A DNA stretch of 61,739 nt from assembly GCA_017546805.1 (NCBI GenBank), contig JAFYRT010000061.1, positions 1-61,739 of the forward strand, read 5' to 3'. The notes beneath the pieces were generated by a model. The model saw nothing but the letters and a program-made list of their open reading frames with translations. It did not search any database and was not told the origin of the DNA. Made by a program: the position numbers and the translations under genes. This document shows, one piece after another, positions 7,940-17,156 of this stretch (positions are counted from its first letter, which is position 1; the number at the start of each line of letters is the position of its first letter). Source of the stretch: Muribaculaceae bacterium. Lineage in GTDB: Bacteria; Bacteroidota; Bacteroidia; Bacteroidales; G3-4614.

Positions 7940-10402
7940 ATGAATATATCTTATAATTGGCTCAAAGAGTTTATTGAGCTTCCGTTAAACCCTCAACAAA
8001 CCGCAGACGCTTTAACATCTATTGGTCTTGAGACAGGTGGAGTTGAAGAGGTTCAATCAATTAAAGGAGGTCTTAAAGGAATTGTCACAGGTAAAGTACT
8101 TACTTGCGTTGAACATCCAAATTCTGACCACCTCCATATAACAACAGTTGATCTTGGAACAGGAGAACCAGTACAAATTGTATGTGGTGCACCCAATGTC
8201 GATGCAGGTCAATATGTTATTGTAGCTACAGTTGGAACTGTTTTATATGACGGAGATGAGAGTTTTACAATCAAAAGGTCAAAAATCAGAGGCGTTGAGT
8301 CATTCGGAATGATTTGCGCCGAAGATGAAATTGGTATAGGAAAAGGTCACGATGGTATTATCGTTCTCAAAGACACTCCTACTCCAGGAACTCCTGCCGC
8401 AGAATACTTCGGCATTAAAAGCGACTATATTATTGAGGTAGACATAACCCCAAATAGAATTGACGCAGCTTCACACTATGGCGTTGCTCGCGACCTTGCC
8501 GCATATTTGAAACGTAACGGATACAACTCATCTTTAACAAAACCTTCTGTTGAAGAATTTGCAATTGACACTCCAAACGGAGATGCTATTAAGGTTATTG
8601 TTGAAAACACTGAAGCAGCTCCTCGCTATGCGGGCTTAACTATTAAAGGCGTAACCGTTAAAGATAGTCCCGATTGGCTAAAACAACGTCTAAACACTAT
8701 TGGCATTCGTCCTATAAACAACATTGTAGATATTACAAACTACATTCTTCACGAAACCGGACAACCATTGCATTGTTTCGACGTAAATGAGATTGAAGGA
8801 AACACTGTAATTGTTAAAACACTACCCGAAGGAACTCCATTTATAACTCTTGACGGCGTTGAGCGCAAATTATCAGACAAAGACTTGATGATTTGCAACC
8901 AAAACGAAGGCATGTGTCTTGCTGGTGTTTTCGGAGGTTTAAAATCGGGCGTTACCGAAACCACTACAGATATTTTCTTGGAGTCGGCATATTTCAACCC
9001 AACATGGATTAGAAAATCTGCACGCCGCCATGGATTAAATACCGATGCTTCATTCCGCTTTGAGCGCGGTGTTGATCCCAATACAACAGTTTACGTTCTT
9101 AAACGCGCAGCAATGTTGGTTAAAGAACTTGCAGGTGGAGAAATTACAGGCGACATCATAGATATATATCCTGAAATGATCGCTCCCTACCCTGTTACTT
9201 TAACTTACAACAGAGTAAACTCTTTGATTGGTAAAGAGATTTCAGAAGATATCGTAAAAGAGATTCTTTCATCACTTGAAATTGAAATCGTAAGCGAAGA
9301 GAATGGCGTTTTGGAATTGAAAGTTCCTACATATCGTGTCGATGTTCGTCGTGATTGCGATGTTATTGAGGATATTTTAAGAATATACGGATACAACAAC
9401 GTTGAGATTACAGAGAGCGTTCACTCTAACCTTTCAAACAAATCGGTAGCCGATGAGCAACACAGTAGATATAACACTATTGCAAACGAACTTACAGGAT
9501 GCGGATTCAACGAGATACTAAACAACTCGCTTACCAAAACAAGCTACTACAAAGATTTGACATCATTCCCTGAGAGCAACTGCGTTAAGGTTATGAACCC
9601 ATTAAGTTCAGATCTTGGAGTTATGCGCCAAACCCTATTGTTTGGAGGTTTGGAAAGTGTTGCATACAACATAAACCGAAGAAATGCAGATTTAAAATTC
9701 TACGAATTCGGTAATTGCTATTCATTCAATGCTGAAGCAGATACCGAAAAAGGCGTTCTTGCACCATACTCCGAGGAGTATCGCATGGGTATGTGGCTTA
9801 CAGGAAACGAGGTCGCAAATAGTTGGGCTCAAAAAGATATTCAAACTTCATTCTTTATGCTTAAAGGATATGTTGAGAATGTTTTGACACGCCTTGGCAT
9901 GAAAGGCAAATACACTACCGAGCAAACAAGCGACGATATCTATTCTGCGGTATTAGTATACAAAACTCGAGGAGGCAAAGAGATTGGTAAAGCTGGTATC
10001 ATCAGCAAAAACATACTTCGCAAATTCGATATTGAGACTGAGGTTTATTTTGCAGAGTTCAACTTTGCCATGCTATGCAAAGAGTCAGTTAAGACAAAAA
10101 CAACTTATAGCGAACTTTCAAAATTCCCTCCTGTAAAACGCGACCTTGCATTGCTTGTTGATGCATCGGTTAAATTCAGCGAAATCGAGAAAATTGCTCG
10201 TGAAAGCGAACGTAAACTATTAAAAGAGGTTTCATTGTTTGACGTTTACGAAGGCAAAAACCTTGAATCAGGCAAAAAATCATATGCGGTATCATTTATT
10301 TTGCAAGATACAGAAAAGACTCTTGCCGATAAACAAATCGATGCTGTAATGAACAAAATCATAACCAACCTTGAGAATAAAGTTGGGGCTAAACTAAGAT
10401 AA
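7940..10402 (+). CDS. pheT: Phenylalanine--tRNA ligase beta subunit
   Basis: Large subunit of the alpha2-beta2 PheRS that charges tRNA-Phe. Domain order is standard for 820 aa: N-terminal start (NISYNWLKEFIEL), OB-fold tRNA-binding domain (about 40-150), B3/4 editing domain, B5 domain with DVTPNRID-type motifs nearby (here DITPNRID), catalytic-like core, and a C-terminal anticodon-binding FDX-ACB domain (KFPPVKRDLALLV onward). pheS is not in the window, as is common in Bacteroidota where the two genes are separate. yebC follows after 24 bases and may be co-transcribed. Confidence 0.96.
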   Translation: MNISYNWLKEFIELPLNPQQTADALTSIGLETGGVEEVQSIKGGLKGIVTGKVLTCVEHPNSDHLHITTVDLGTGEPVQIVCGAPNVDAGQYVIVATVGTVLYDGDESFTIKRSKIRGVESFGMICAEDEIGIGKGHDGIIVLKDTPTPGTPAAEYFGIKSDYIIEVDITPNRIDAASHYGVARDLAAYLKRNGYNSSLTKPSVEEFAIDTPNGDAIKVIVENTEAAPRYAGLTIKGVTVKDSPDWLKQRLNTIGIRPINNIVDITNYILHETGQPLHCFDVNEIEGNTVIVKTLPEGTPFITLDGVERKLSDKDLMICNQNEGMCLAGVFGGLKSGVTETTTDIFLESAYFNPTWIRKSARRHGLNTDASFRFERGVDPNTTVYVLKRAAMLVKELAGGEITGDIIDIYPEMIAPYPVTLTYNRVNSLIGKEISEDIVKEILSSLEIEIVSEENGVLELKVPTYRVDVRRDCDVIEDILRIYGYNNVEITESVHSNLSNKSVADEQHSRYNTIANELTGCGFNEILNNSLTKTSYYKDLTSFPESNCVKVMNPLSSDLGVMRQTLLFGGLESVAYNINRRNADLKFYEFGNCYSFNAEADTEKGVLAPYSEEYRMGMWLTGNEVANSWAQKDIQTSFFMLKGYVENVLTRLGMKGKYTTEQTSDDIYSAVLVYKTRGGKEIGKAGIISKNILRKFDIETEVYFAEFNFAMLCKESVKTKTTYSELSKFPPVKRDLALLVDASVKFSEIEKIARESERKLLKEVSLFDVYEGKNLESGKKSYAVSFILQDTEKTLADKQIDAVMNKIITNLENKVGAKLR

Positions 10403-10426
10403 TAATTAAAAAAATAAACAATAACT

Positions 10427-11143
10427 ATGGGAAGAGCGTTTGAATATAGAAAAGCACGTAAAATGAAACGTTGGGGTAATATGTCAAGAACATTTACCAA
10501 AATCGGAAAAGAGATTACTATGGCTGTTAAAGCCGGAGGTCCCGATCCAGATGCAAACTCACGTCTACGTGCATTGATGCAAAATGCAAAGGCAGCCAAC
10601 ATGCCTAAAGACAATGTTGAACGTGCAATTAAAAAAGCGATATCTAAAGACGAGGGCAACTACAAAGAGGTTGTATACGAAGGATACGCACCTTTTGGAG
10701 TAGCAATCGTTGTTGAAACTGCAACTGACAACACTACGCGTACAGTTGCGAACGTTCGTAGCTACTTCAACAAAGCCGGAGGTTCTCTTGGAACATCAGG
10801 TTCTCTTTCATTCCTATTTGAGCACAAAAGTGTTTTCAAAATCAAAGAGAAAGAGGGCGTTGAAATGGACGAACTTGAACTTGAGTTAATTGACTTTGGT
10901 GTTGACGAAATGGACAGCGACGAAGGTTCAATCATGATATACGGACCTTTTGAAGAGTTCAACAACATTCAAAAATATTTGGAGGACAATGGTTTCGAAA
11001 TTGAGAGCGCAGAGTTTGAGCGTATCCCCAACGATACAAAAGAGGTTACAGCCGAACAACGCGAAGCAATCGAAAAACTTATTGAGCGTTTCGAAGATGA
11101 CGATGATGTTCAAAACGTATTCCACAATATGAAAGAGGATTAA
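10427..11143 (+). CDS. YebC/PmpR/TACO1-family protein
   Basis: A 238-aa member of the YebC family: begins MGRAFEYRKARK, with the conserved basic segment (KRWGNMSRTFTKIGKEI) and a charged C-terminus. Relatives were described as transcriptional regulators and, more recently, as ribosome-associated factors that relieve stalling on difficult motifs. The sequence does not decide between these. It is 24 bases downstream of pheT and followed by a clear terminator. Cytoplasmic. Confidence 0.92.
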   Translation: MGRAFEYRKARKMKRWGNMSRTFTKIGKEITMAVKAGGPDPDANSRLRALMQNAKAANMPKDNVERAIKKAISKDEGNYKEVVYEGYAPFGVAIVVETATDNTTRTVANVRSYFNKAGGSLGTSGSLSFLFEHKSVFKIKEKEGVEMDELELELIDFGVDEMDSDEGSIMIYGPFEEFNNIQKYLEDNGFEIESAEFERIPNDTKEVTAEQREAIEKLIERFEDDDDVQNVFHNMKED

Positions 11144-11172
11144 TAGGTTATAACAACTTATACTAAAACAAA

Positions 11173-11218
11173 AAAAAAGAGAGTGCGTCAAAATTAATTT
11201 TGTCTCATTCTCTTTTTT
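11173..11218 (+). terminator. Terminator after pheT-yebC
   Basis: A 13-bp outer stem (11173-11185 with 11206-11218, one G-U) encloses a smaller AAAATTAATTTT stem. The 3' arm ends in a T run. Confidence 0.75.
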
Positions 11219-11232
11219 ATTACACATAAAAC

Positions 11233-12201
11233 ATGAAACAGATAATTGCATTTATAAAGAGCTGGACTCTCCCTATTGCTATGCTTACGGGAGCAGGATT
11301 TTATTATCTGTTCTCATCGGTTGATGCCATTACATTTACAAAACCATATATAAAAGAGATTACAAGATGGCTAATGCCATCACTTATATTCATACAATTA
11401 CTGCTATCTTTCAGCAAAATCGACCCCAAAGATCTAATACCTAAAAAATGGCATGTATGGCTCTGCTTCTTCCAGACAGCATCTTGCCTTACTATAGCCT
11501 TTATATTAATGTTTGCAAATCTAAACGAGGAGGTCAAAATAATATTAGAAGGAGCAATGGTATGTTTTATATGTCCAACAGCAACAGCCGCAGCTGTAAT
11601 AACAGGCAAACTCGGAGGCAGCACAGGAGCATTATTAACATATACTATGTTATCGAATGTAGTAGCCGCAATTGTAGTACCTCTACTATTTCCATTAATC
11701 AATTATATTGAAGGAGTAACATTCATAACAGAGTTTTCAAATATTCTCTCCAGGGTATTCCCTCTGCTTATAATCCCATTTATATTCGCTCTTATATTCA
11801 GATACTATGCAAAACCCATACACGCTTTGTTGGTAAAATTCAGCGGTATGGCATACTATATATGGGCCATAGCACTATCTATTGTAACTGCACAAACAAT
11901 ATATCACATATCTATGAGTAACGCATCGGCATACAGCAAATTAGGAGTGGCATGCGCAGGACTTGCAACTTGTATAATACAATTTGCTTTAGGTAAATAT
12001 ATAGGCGGAAAATACGATAATAGAATAAGCGCAGGGCAAGCTTTAGGACAAAAGAATACAATATTGGCAATATGGCTGTCCTCAACATATCTAATCCCAT
12101 TATCATCGCTTGCAGCCGGGAGTTATGTTCTATGGCAAAATATCTTTAATAGTTGGCAACTATACCGAAAAAGCAAAAGAGATAATCAACTCCAGCCATA
12201 A
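11233..12201 (+). CDS. BASS (bile acid:Na+ symporter)-family transporter
   Basis: A 322-aa polytopic inner-membrane protein with about nine to ten hydrophobic segments. Pro/Gly-rich crossing regions (ICPTATAAAVITGKLGG and GQALGQKNTILAIW) resemble the discontinuous helices of the BASS/SBF fold. The substrate is unknown; bacterial members move organic anions with sodium, so no bile-acid role should be assumed. It starts 15 bases after the yebC terminator and ends before a bidirectional terminator shared with ssrA. Confidence 0.75.
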   Translation: MKQIIAFIKSWTLPIAMLTGAGFYYLFSSVDAITFTKPYIKEITRWLMPSLIFIQLLLSFSKIDPKDLIPKKWHVWLCFFQTASCLTIAFILMFANLNEEVKIILEGAMVCFICPTATAAAVITGKLGGSTGALLTYTMLSNVVAAIVVPLLFPLINYIEGVTFITEFSNILSRVFPLLIIPFIFALIFRYYAKPIHALLVKFSGMAYYIWAIALSIVTAQTIYHISMSNASAYSKLGVACAGLATCIIQFALGKYIGGKYDNRISAGQALGQKNTILAIWLSSTYLIPLSSLAAGSYVLWQNIFNSWQLYRKSKRDNQLQP

Positions 12202-12212
12202 GCCACATAAAA

Positions 12213-12245
12213 AAAACTGCCAATTAGTTAATAATCAGCAGTTTT
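12213..12245. terminator. Bidirectional terminator between the BASS transporter gene and ssrA
   Basis: An 8-bp stem AAAACTGC/GCAGTTTT (12213-12220 with 12238-12245), flanked by A on the left and T on the right, lies between two convergent genes and can serve both. Confidence 0.7.
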
Positions 12246-12269
12246 ATTCCTTTAAATAATTTTAAAAAG

Positions 12270-12666
12270 TGGAGCTGGAGGGGATTGAACCCTCGTCCAT
12301 ACAGGGAAACAATAGGCTTTCTACATGCTTATCTTTGCTTTAATTGTAGGGTATAGACAAGACCAAAGCTACCAATCATATACCTTAGCCTTTAAAATTT
12401 CATTCAAGGTGCAAGGCTCACCTAAAACTATTTCCGATATAATAGCACCGCTTGAGGGGATAGCTTCGGAACAACAGCATCCGAGCGATGTCTTGTTTCG
12501 CTACCTTGTAGCGAAATTAAGCCAATCTACTGTACTTCGATTAGGCAGCAAGAGCGTAATTATTCTCGCCAGTTATAAGTTCATAGGCTGATATTAAAGA
12601 GCAAACCTAAGGACGCTCTGCATGCTTACATATCACTTCTACCCGCTGTCAAATCCAGTCAGCCCC
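12270..12666 (-). ncRNA. ssrA: Transfer-messenger RNA (tmRNA)
   Basis: Rescues stalled ribosomes by acting first as tRNA-Ala, then as mRNA. The 5' end (GGGGCUG at 12666-12660) pairs over 7 bp, one of them G-U, with the 3' acceptor arm CAGCUCC. A T-arm with GGTTCAATCC lies next to the 3' end. The tag-coding frame at 12541-12570 reads GENNYALAA followed by TAA, a Bacteroidota-type degradation tag ending in ALAA. CCA is not encoded after the discriminator A at 12270. Length is about 397 nt. An 88-codon frame on the opposite strand is spurious. Confidence 0.95.
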
Positions 12667-12713
12667 GTATTGTGTGATTCCGTATTATTAGCACCTCTGT
12701 ACTAATTCGTGTG

Positions 12714-12721
12714 CAAAGATA
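12714..12721 (-). promoter_or_regulatory. ssrA promoter, -7 box
   Basis: TATCTTTG on the minus strand, 47 bases before the mature 5' end, so the precursor would carry a 5' leader of about 40 nt removed by processing. No clear -33 box. Confidence 0.55.
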
Positions 12722-12801
12722 TAACAAATGGATGATATTTTAAGTTTTTATCCCCTATTTTTATATTAAGGGGTAGAGATAATTAAATACTTTCCATATA
12801 A

Positions 12802-12835
12802 AAAGAGATTACAAGACACACCTTATAATCTCTTT
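12802..12835 (-). terminator. Terminator of pyrK-pyrD
   Basis: A 10-bp stem AAAGAGATTA/TAATCTCTTT (12802-12811 with 12826-12835) just after pyrD; the minus-strand 3' side continues into TTTTTATAT. Confidence 0.8.
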
Positions 12836-12862
12836 CTCATTTATTCTATTAATATTTATATC

Positions 12863-13774
12863 TTATAGAATCAATCCACCAATAATCTCTTGAACAGAGT
12901 GACATCCTTGACGCACTAAATACTCCTCTATACCCTCTGCAACTTTTACTGATATTTGTGGATCTATAAAGTTTGCTGTACCAATTTGCACTGCAGATGC
13001 TCCTGCTAAAAGAAATTCAACAGCATCTGTCGCATTCATAATACCTCCTAAGCCAATTAGAGGCACTTTAACAGACTTTGAAACCTGCCATACCATTCGC
13101 AACGCAACAGGCTTTACGCATGCCCCAGAGAGACCTCCTGTAACCGTAGAAAGCAAAGGACGACGGCGTTCTGCGTCAATAGCCATTCCCAACATTGTAT
13201 TTATCAACGATAGAGAATCTGCTCCTTCAGCCTCTGCCGCTCTGGCAATCTCTGTTATATCTGTTACATTAGGCGACAATTTTACTATAAGAGTTTTATT
13301 ATATGCCTGACGAACTGCTTTTACAACATTCTCAACACTTCGAGGAGATGTTCCAAAAGCCATTCCTCCCTCTTTTACATTAGGGCATGATATATTCAAC
13401 TCTATTGCAGGAATATTATCCAATGCGTTTATCTTCTCTGCAACAGCAACATAATCCTCAATTGTCGAACCCGAGACATTCACAACAACCGCTGTATCCA
13501 AATCTTTTATTTGAGGATATATTTTTTCCACGAAGTGGTCTACACCTTTATTTTGTAGTCCTACTGCATTTAACATTCCAGATGGAGTCTCTGCCATGCG
13601 AGGATATGGATTGCCTTGACGTGGAGCCAATGTTGTACCTTTTACGATTATTCCGCCCAATTTAGACAAATCGATGAAATCAGAATACTCTGTTCCGTAG
13701 CCAAAGGTTCCCGATGCTGTCATAACGGGATTCTTTAGCTTTAAATTTCCTATGTTTACATTTAATTTTACCAT
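12863..13774 (-). CDS. pyrD: Dihydroorotate dehydrogenase, class IB catalytic subunit
   Basis: Oxidises dihydroorotate to orotate in pyrimidine synthesis, with FMN, passing electrons to PyrK. The 303-aa TIM-barrel has the catalytic cysteine in [11 protein letters not shown] (class I uses Cys, class II uses Ser), FMN-binding segments such as [11 protein letters not shown], and a C-terminal IGTANF motif. The start overlaps the pyrK end by 7 bases, and this pairing defines it as the NAD-dependent class IB form. Cytoplasmic. Confidence 0.95.
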   Translation of the reverse strand: MVKLNVNIGNLKLKNPVMTASGTFGYGTEYSDFIDLSKLGGIIVKGTTLAPRQGNPYPRMAETPSGMLNAVGLQNKGVDHFVEKIYPQIKDLDTAVVVNVSGSTIEDYVAVAEKINALDNIPAIELNISCPNVKEGGMAFGTSPRSVENVVKAVRQAYNKTLIVKLSPNVTDITEIARAAEAEGADSLSLINTMLGMAIDAERRRPLLSTVTGGLSGACVKPVALRMVWQVSKSVKVPLIGLGGIMNATDAVEFLLAGASAVQIGTANFIDPQISVKVAEGIEEYLVRQGCHSVQEIIGGLIL

Positions 13775-14544
13775 TGCAGTTTCTTTATATTAAATACAGG
13801 ACCCTCTTTACATACACACACATTTCCTTTTGTTGTATTTTCAACACAACACAAACATGCTCCTATTCCACAAGCCATTTTATTCTCAAGCGACACCTCA
13901 CACTCGATGGCTACTTTTGACGCATACTGTGCCACAGCTTTCATCATAGGACCGGGACCACAGCAGTAAATGAAATCGAAAGATTCTTTTTGCAATACAG
14001 AATGTTGTGTCACAAACCCTTTTTCTCCCTCAGAAGCATCTTCTGTTGTTACATATGTGGTAGATATCGAATTAAATTGGTCTAACAGCAATAAATCTGT
14101 CTTTGTTCTTGCTCCCAACAAAAATATTGGAGTGTGTCCGGCTTTCTTAAGTTCATCTCCAAGCATCAAAAGGGGGGCAACTCCTACACCACCACCAACA
14201 AGCAACACCTTTTTATTGGGCTCTAATGGCATTGTAAAGCCATTACCTAAAGGATATATTATATTAATTATATCTCCGACTGCAGCTTTTGATAACTTAT
14301 TTGTTCCCGCTCCAACCATTTGGATAAGCAACCACAACTCATTGTTATCTTTATCAACATAGTTTATAGATATTGGACGACGCAAAAATGCTTTTGGTTC
14401 CCCCTCTACCAACATCTCTACAAACTGACCTGGTTTGCACTCCGGCAATATTGAACCATCTGCCGGTGTTAATTTCAATAATACGCATCGGTTATTCACC
14501 GAAAGATTTGCCGTTACCGACATATCTATTACAGCCTTCTTCAT
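13768..14544 (-). CDS. pyrK: Dihydroorotate dehydrogenase electron-transfer subunit
   Basis: Passes electrons from PyrD's FMN through a [2Fe-2S] cluster and FAD to NAD+. The 258-aa protein has an N-terminal ferredoxin-reductase-like FAD domain (FLRRPISI motif), a nucleotide-binding region ([13 protein letters not shown]), and a C-terminal cysteine cluster CGIGACLCC...C for the iron-sulfur centre. It overlaps pyrD by 7 bases. A second possible start (MSVTAN) lies seven codons in, so the N-terminus is not certain. Consensus-like promoter at 14588-14617. Confidence 0.94.
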   Translation of the reverse strand: MKKAVIDMSVTANLSVNNRCVLLKLTPADGSILPECKPGQFVEMLVEGEPKAFLRRPISINYVDKDNNELWLLIQMVGAGTNKLSKAAVGDIINIIYPLGNGFTMPLEPNKKVLLVGGGVGVAPLLMLGDELKKAGHTPIFLLGARTKTDLLLLDQFNSISTTYVTTEDASEGEKGFVTQHSVLQKESFDFIYCCGPGPMMKAVAQYASKVAIECEVSLENKMACGIGACLCCVENTTKGNVCVCKEGPVFNIKKLQW

Positions 14545-14587
14545 TGCAATTAATTTATATATCTCTTTATTGTTATGTTATCAGATA

Positions 14588-14617
14588 CAAAGTTATGAAA
14601 TTTTAAATATTCTACAA
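14588..14617 (-). promoter_or_regulatory. pyrK-pyrD promoter
   Basis: TTG (14615-14617) and TAACTTTG (14588-14595) on the minus strand, 19 bases apart. Predicted start near 14581, leader about 37 bases. Confidence 0.6.
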
Positions 14618-14635
14618 CGAAGCATAACAAAAAAA

Positions 14636-14661
14636 AGAGCAAGATTATGTGTTCTTGCTCT
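14636..14661 (-). terminator. Terminator of the XRE regulator gene
   Basis: A 9-bp stem AGAGCAAGA/TCTTGCTCT (14636-14644 with 14653-14661), followed on the minus strand by a run of T. Confidence 0.8.
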
Positions 14662-14699
14662 AAATATAACTTTTCGCGAATTATCAATAGGGTGAAAGT

Positions 14700-15173
14700 C
14701 TATCTTTCAAAAACCTCAAACGTACTATCACTGTAAAATACCATTATTTTTTCTATTTTCTTTTCTGGTACAGTCAAATTTGCTATTTGAGCCACATCCA
14801 CAAACATGTTTTTATTTGCATTATCATGCTGTTTAATAACACTTTGAACCTCAATTTCATGGGTATTTAACTCAAAATCCTTAGCATATTTGCCTTCTAT
14901 CGTGCTATCCTCCTCAGAATTTTCGAAAGAATCGAAGAGATTTGATGATGAATAGCTTTTTGATGACAAGCCAGAGTTTCCTTCTCCAAACATCAGCCAA
15001 TTTATTGATATATAAGGATATGCTTTGTGTATTTTTGTAATTATATCCTTACTGACATCATTTCTACCATTTAAACAATGAGAAAGAGTAGAACGTTTAA
15101 TTCCCACTAAATCAGCAAATTCACCATCACTTAAATTTTCTGAAGCAATTATCTCTTTTATTCTGTTGTTCAT
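14700..15173 (-). CDS. XRE-family helix-turn-helix regulator
   Basis: A 157-aa protein with an N-terminal Cro/CI-type HTH at about residues 12-62 (LSDGEFADLVGIKRSTLSHC then LNGRNDVSKD). The middle is Ser/Glu-rich and probably disordered (about 66-110). A short C-terminal segment (residues 110-157) has no recognised domain and no LexA-type Ser/Lys protease motif. Single-gene transcript with its own terminator. Its promoter overlaps regularly spaced TTACAAA half-sites (15213-15259), which suggests autoregulation. Target genes unknown. Confidence 0.8.
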   Translation of the reverse strand: MNNRIKEIIASENLSDGEFADLVGIKRSTLSHCLNGRNDVSKDIITKIHKAYPYISINWLMFGEGNSGLSSKSYSSSNLFDSFENSEEDSTIEGKYAKDFELNTHEIEVQSVIKQHDNANKNMFVDVAQIANLTVPEKKIEKIMVFYSDSTFEVFER

Positions 15174-15212
15174 ACCTCAAATAAGAGTAGATTATTTACG
15201 ATTGTATTTATG

Positions 15213-15259
15213 TTACAAATGTAATATTATATTTACAAATATGCAAATCATCTTTGTAA
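15213..15259 (-). promoter_or_regulatory. Promoter and likely operator of the XRE regulator
   Basis: On the minus strand TTTG (15244-15247) and TACATTTG (15216-15223) are exactly 20 bases apart, a full consensus promoter. Three TTACAAA half-sites overlap it: 15213-15219, 15233-15239 (same direction) and 15253-15259 (inverted), each 20 bases from the next, i.e. about two helical turns. TTACAAATGTAA at 15213-15224 is also a near-perfect dyad. That these bind the adjacent XRE protein is inferred. Confidence 0.6.
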
Positions 15260-15718
15260 ATTACACATATATACATTTATAAAATTATATACAATAATAT
15301 ACAAAACTATATAAAAGCCACACATACTATATAAATATTATTTATATAATAACTTTAAGTAAAATGGTGTTTCATGTTGGTTTTTAGATGTTTAGAAGTT
15401 ATTTATATCATACACTATACGATTAGATAAATATATTAACATTCATATTGTAGTATAGATTAAACATATTCTCATAATTTATTGGTTTTATGTATATTAT
15501 ACACAATGACCACCTTAAATATAACGATAAATAAACCATATTTACAATAATGAATCAATGGGACAAATCATAATGTATTATTATTTTCTTTTATATACTA
15601 ATTAATTATTGAGACTGCGATTACATCTGTAAATAGTGCTATTTATTCACAATTATATAATCACATTTATACATCCTGACATTTTTGACAAAAGTGGATT
15701 TTTTTTAATTTGAAAATT
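15260..15718. other. Long AT-rich intergenic stretch, no gene seen
   Basis: Very AT-rich, no ORF worth reporting in either strand, no recognised RNA. It separates the XRE promoter from the candidate ncRNA at 15719. Together with the RNA it makes the longest non-coding gap in the window (15174-16043). Confidence 0.6.
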
Positions 15719-15880
15719 GACAAAGTCTAAACTTTCTATAGGAGAATTTAAAAAAGGGGAAACTACTTCTGAGACCTAACAAAAGAAGTTAATTTCGGTA
15801 GAGGTAAATTTACGATGAAACCAAGCTACTCCCTACCCTTAGAAGCACTTAACAGGTATCTGTGTTTACGATTTTTTCTT
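15719..15880 (+). ncRNA. Candidate structured small RNA (6S-like not excluded)
   Basis: A less AT-rich island inside a long gap. A promoter-like pair TTTG (15684-15687) and TTAATTTG (15705-15712) precedes it. AAGT...CTTTCTATAGG (from 15724) can pair with complementary segments near 15832-15850, and AAGGGG can pair with TCCCT, forming a closing stem of roughly 15 pairs. Inside, ACTTCT/AGAAGT and GGTAG/CTACC hairpins can form. The 3' end has a small AACAG-CTGTGTT hairpin, then six T. The strand is chosen from the promoter and T run. Not matched to a family; exact ends uncertain. Confidence 0.35.
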
Positions 15881-15925
15881 TATTTTCTATTTCATCCCAC
15901 ACTTATAACATACCATAAAAACAAT

Positions 15926-15958
15926 TAGCACCCTAATATTCAATATATTAGGGTGCTA
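15926..15958. terminator. Bidirectional terminator downstream of holA
   Basis: A perfect 14-bp stem (15926-15939 with 15945-15958, loop TCAAT), T-rich on both sides. Serves holA on the minus strand and any plus-strand transcript from the candidate ncRNA. Confidence 0.8.
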
Positions 15959-16043
15959 TATTTGTTATTTTAAGTCTATTTCCTTGCGATATTTCCGTTT
16001 AATTCGTGATATTATCCAATATAGATTCGTATTTTAAGTCAAA

Positions 16044-17060
16044 TTAATGCATAATTTTATATGTGAGCTCTCGTAGCAACGATGCATCAGTTGTAGAGGT
16101 AGAGACCCCCACTCCTTTTGACTTTGCATCATAATCTCTTAACAACGCGATAATATCGACACACTTAAATACATTGTAATTCAACTTGGCAACCTTATAG
16201 TCTTTCAACTGATACGCTGTTTTAAGATTTAACTCCTTCACCAAACCCATATCGGTTTTATCGGGAGCATAATATACCAGTAATAGATTCGAGAAAAAAT
16301 TAAACAATATACTAATAGTAGGTATTATGGAATTATTCTTTGGATTGCTTTCAAAATATTTTATTATACTATTAACTTTATACAGATCCCTGTTTATTAC
16401 AGCCGAGAGAAACTCAAAGTTATTGTAATCTTTACTTATGCCTATATGTTCCTCTACCAATTGAGCCGTAACCTCTTTTCCCACTCCAATCACTATACGT
16501 AGTTTTTCAAGTTCTCCAGCTATTCTATTCAAGTCATTACCGATATAATCGGCAATCATCGAAACAGCTTTTGCTTCTATTGTGAGCGAATAGTTATGCA
16601 GGTAGTCTGTTATAAACTTCGGTATTTGATTTTCATACAATTTTTTAAACTCATATACTGCACCAATCTTCTCTATTGCAGAAATAAGTTTCTTATTCTT
16701 TATAACCCCACCCTTATAATTAATCACAAATACAGTACTTGGCTGATACTGCTCTACATACAATATCAAATCGTCAATATCACCAAACATTTGCCCCTCT
16801 TTTAATACAACTAATTGTCGGGCAGCCATCATTGGATAGCGCTTTGCTGTATTAATCAACGAAGATATTTCAGCATCCAATCCATATATTATTGTCTGAT
16901 TAAAGTCCCTCTCCGACTCATCAAGAGCATTCTCAACAATTGCATCTGTTATTGAATCGATATAATACGACTCATCACCCATAAGTAGATATACGGGTTT
17001 TAACTCTCCTTTTTTTATATCTGATATAATCTGCAAATATTTATCGTTAGCTTGTGCCAT
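16044..17060 (-). CDS. holA: DNA polymerase III subunit delta
   Basis: Clamp-loader subunit that opens the beta sliding clamp during replication. The 338-aa protein has the HolA-type start (GELKPVYLLMGDESYYID), where a degenerate P-loop-like region replaces a true Walker A, then the delta AAA-like and C-terminal collar domains. Divergent from the HsdR_N-like gene at 17157, an arrangement I recall as common in Bacteroidales. Ends before a strong bidirectional terminator at 15926-15958. Confidence 0.92.
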   Translation of the reverse strand: MAQANDKYLQIISDIKKGELKPVYLLMGDESYYIDSITDAIVENALDESERDFNQTIIYGLDAEISSLINTAKRYPMMAARQLVVLKEGQMFGDIDDLILYVEQYQPSTVFVINYKGGVIKNKKLISAIEKIGAVYEFKKLYENQIPKFITDYLHNYSLTIEAKAVSMIADYIGNDLNRIAGELEKLRIVIGVGKEVTAQLVEEHIGISKDYNNFEFLSAVINRDLYKVNSIIKYFESNPKNNSIIPTISILFNFFSNLLLVYYAPDKTDMGLVKELNLKTAYQLKDYKVAKLNYNVFKCVDIIALLRDYDAKSKGVGVSTSTTDASLLRELTYKIMH

Positions 17061-17124
17061 TTTTAAGTAGGGTGATGATTTATTATTTATTGTTTTTATG
17101 TAAATTTGATGTAAAATTAATCAA

Positions 17125-17132
17125 TATATTTG
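17125..17132 (+). promoter_or_regulatory. -7 box of the HsdR_N-like gene
   Basis: TATATTTG fits TAnnTTTG; a TTTG at 17105-17108 is 16 bases upstream, shorter than ideal. Supports the start at 17157 over an upstream in-frame ATG at 17130. Confidence 0.5.
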
Positions 17133-17156
17133 TGTATCGCAAGTAATAGATGTATA

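Noticed and set aside
12325..12591. 88-codon frame on the plus strand
   Set aside because: Lies inside the tmRNA gene on the opposite strand; ssrA identity is clear.
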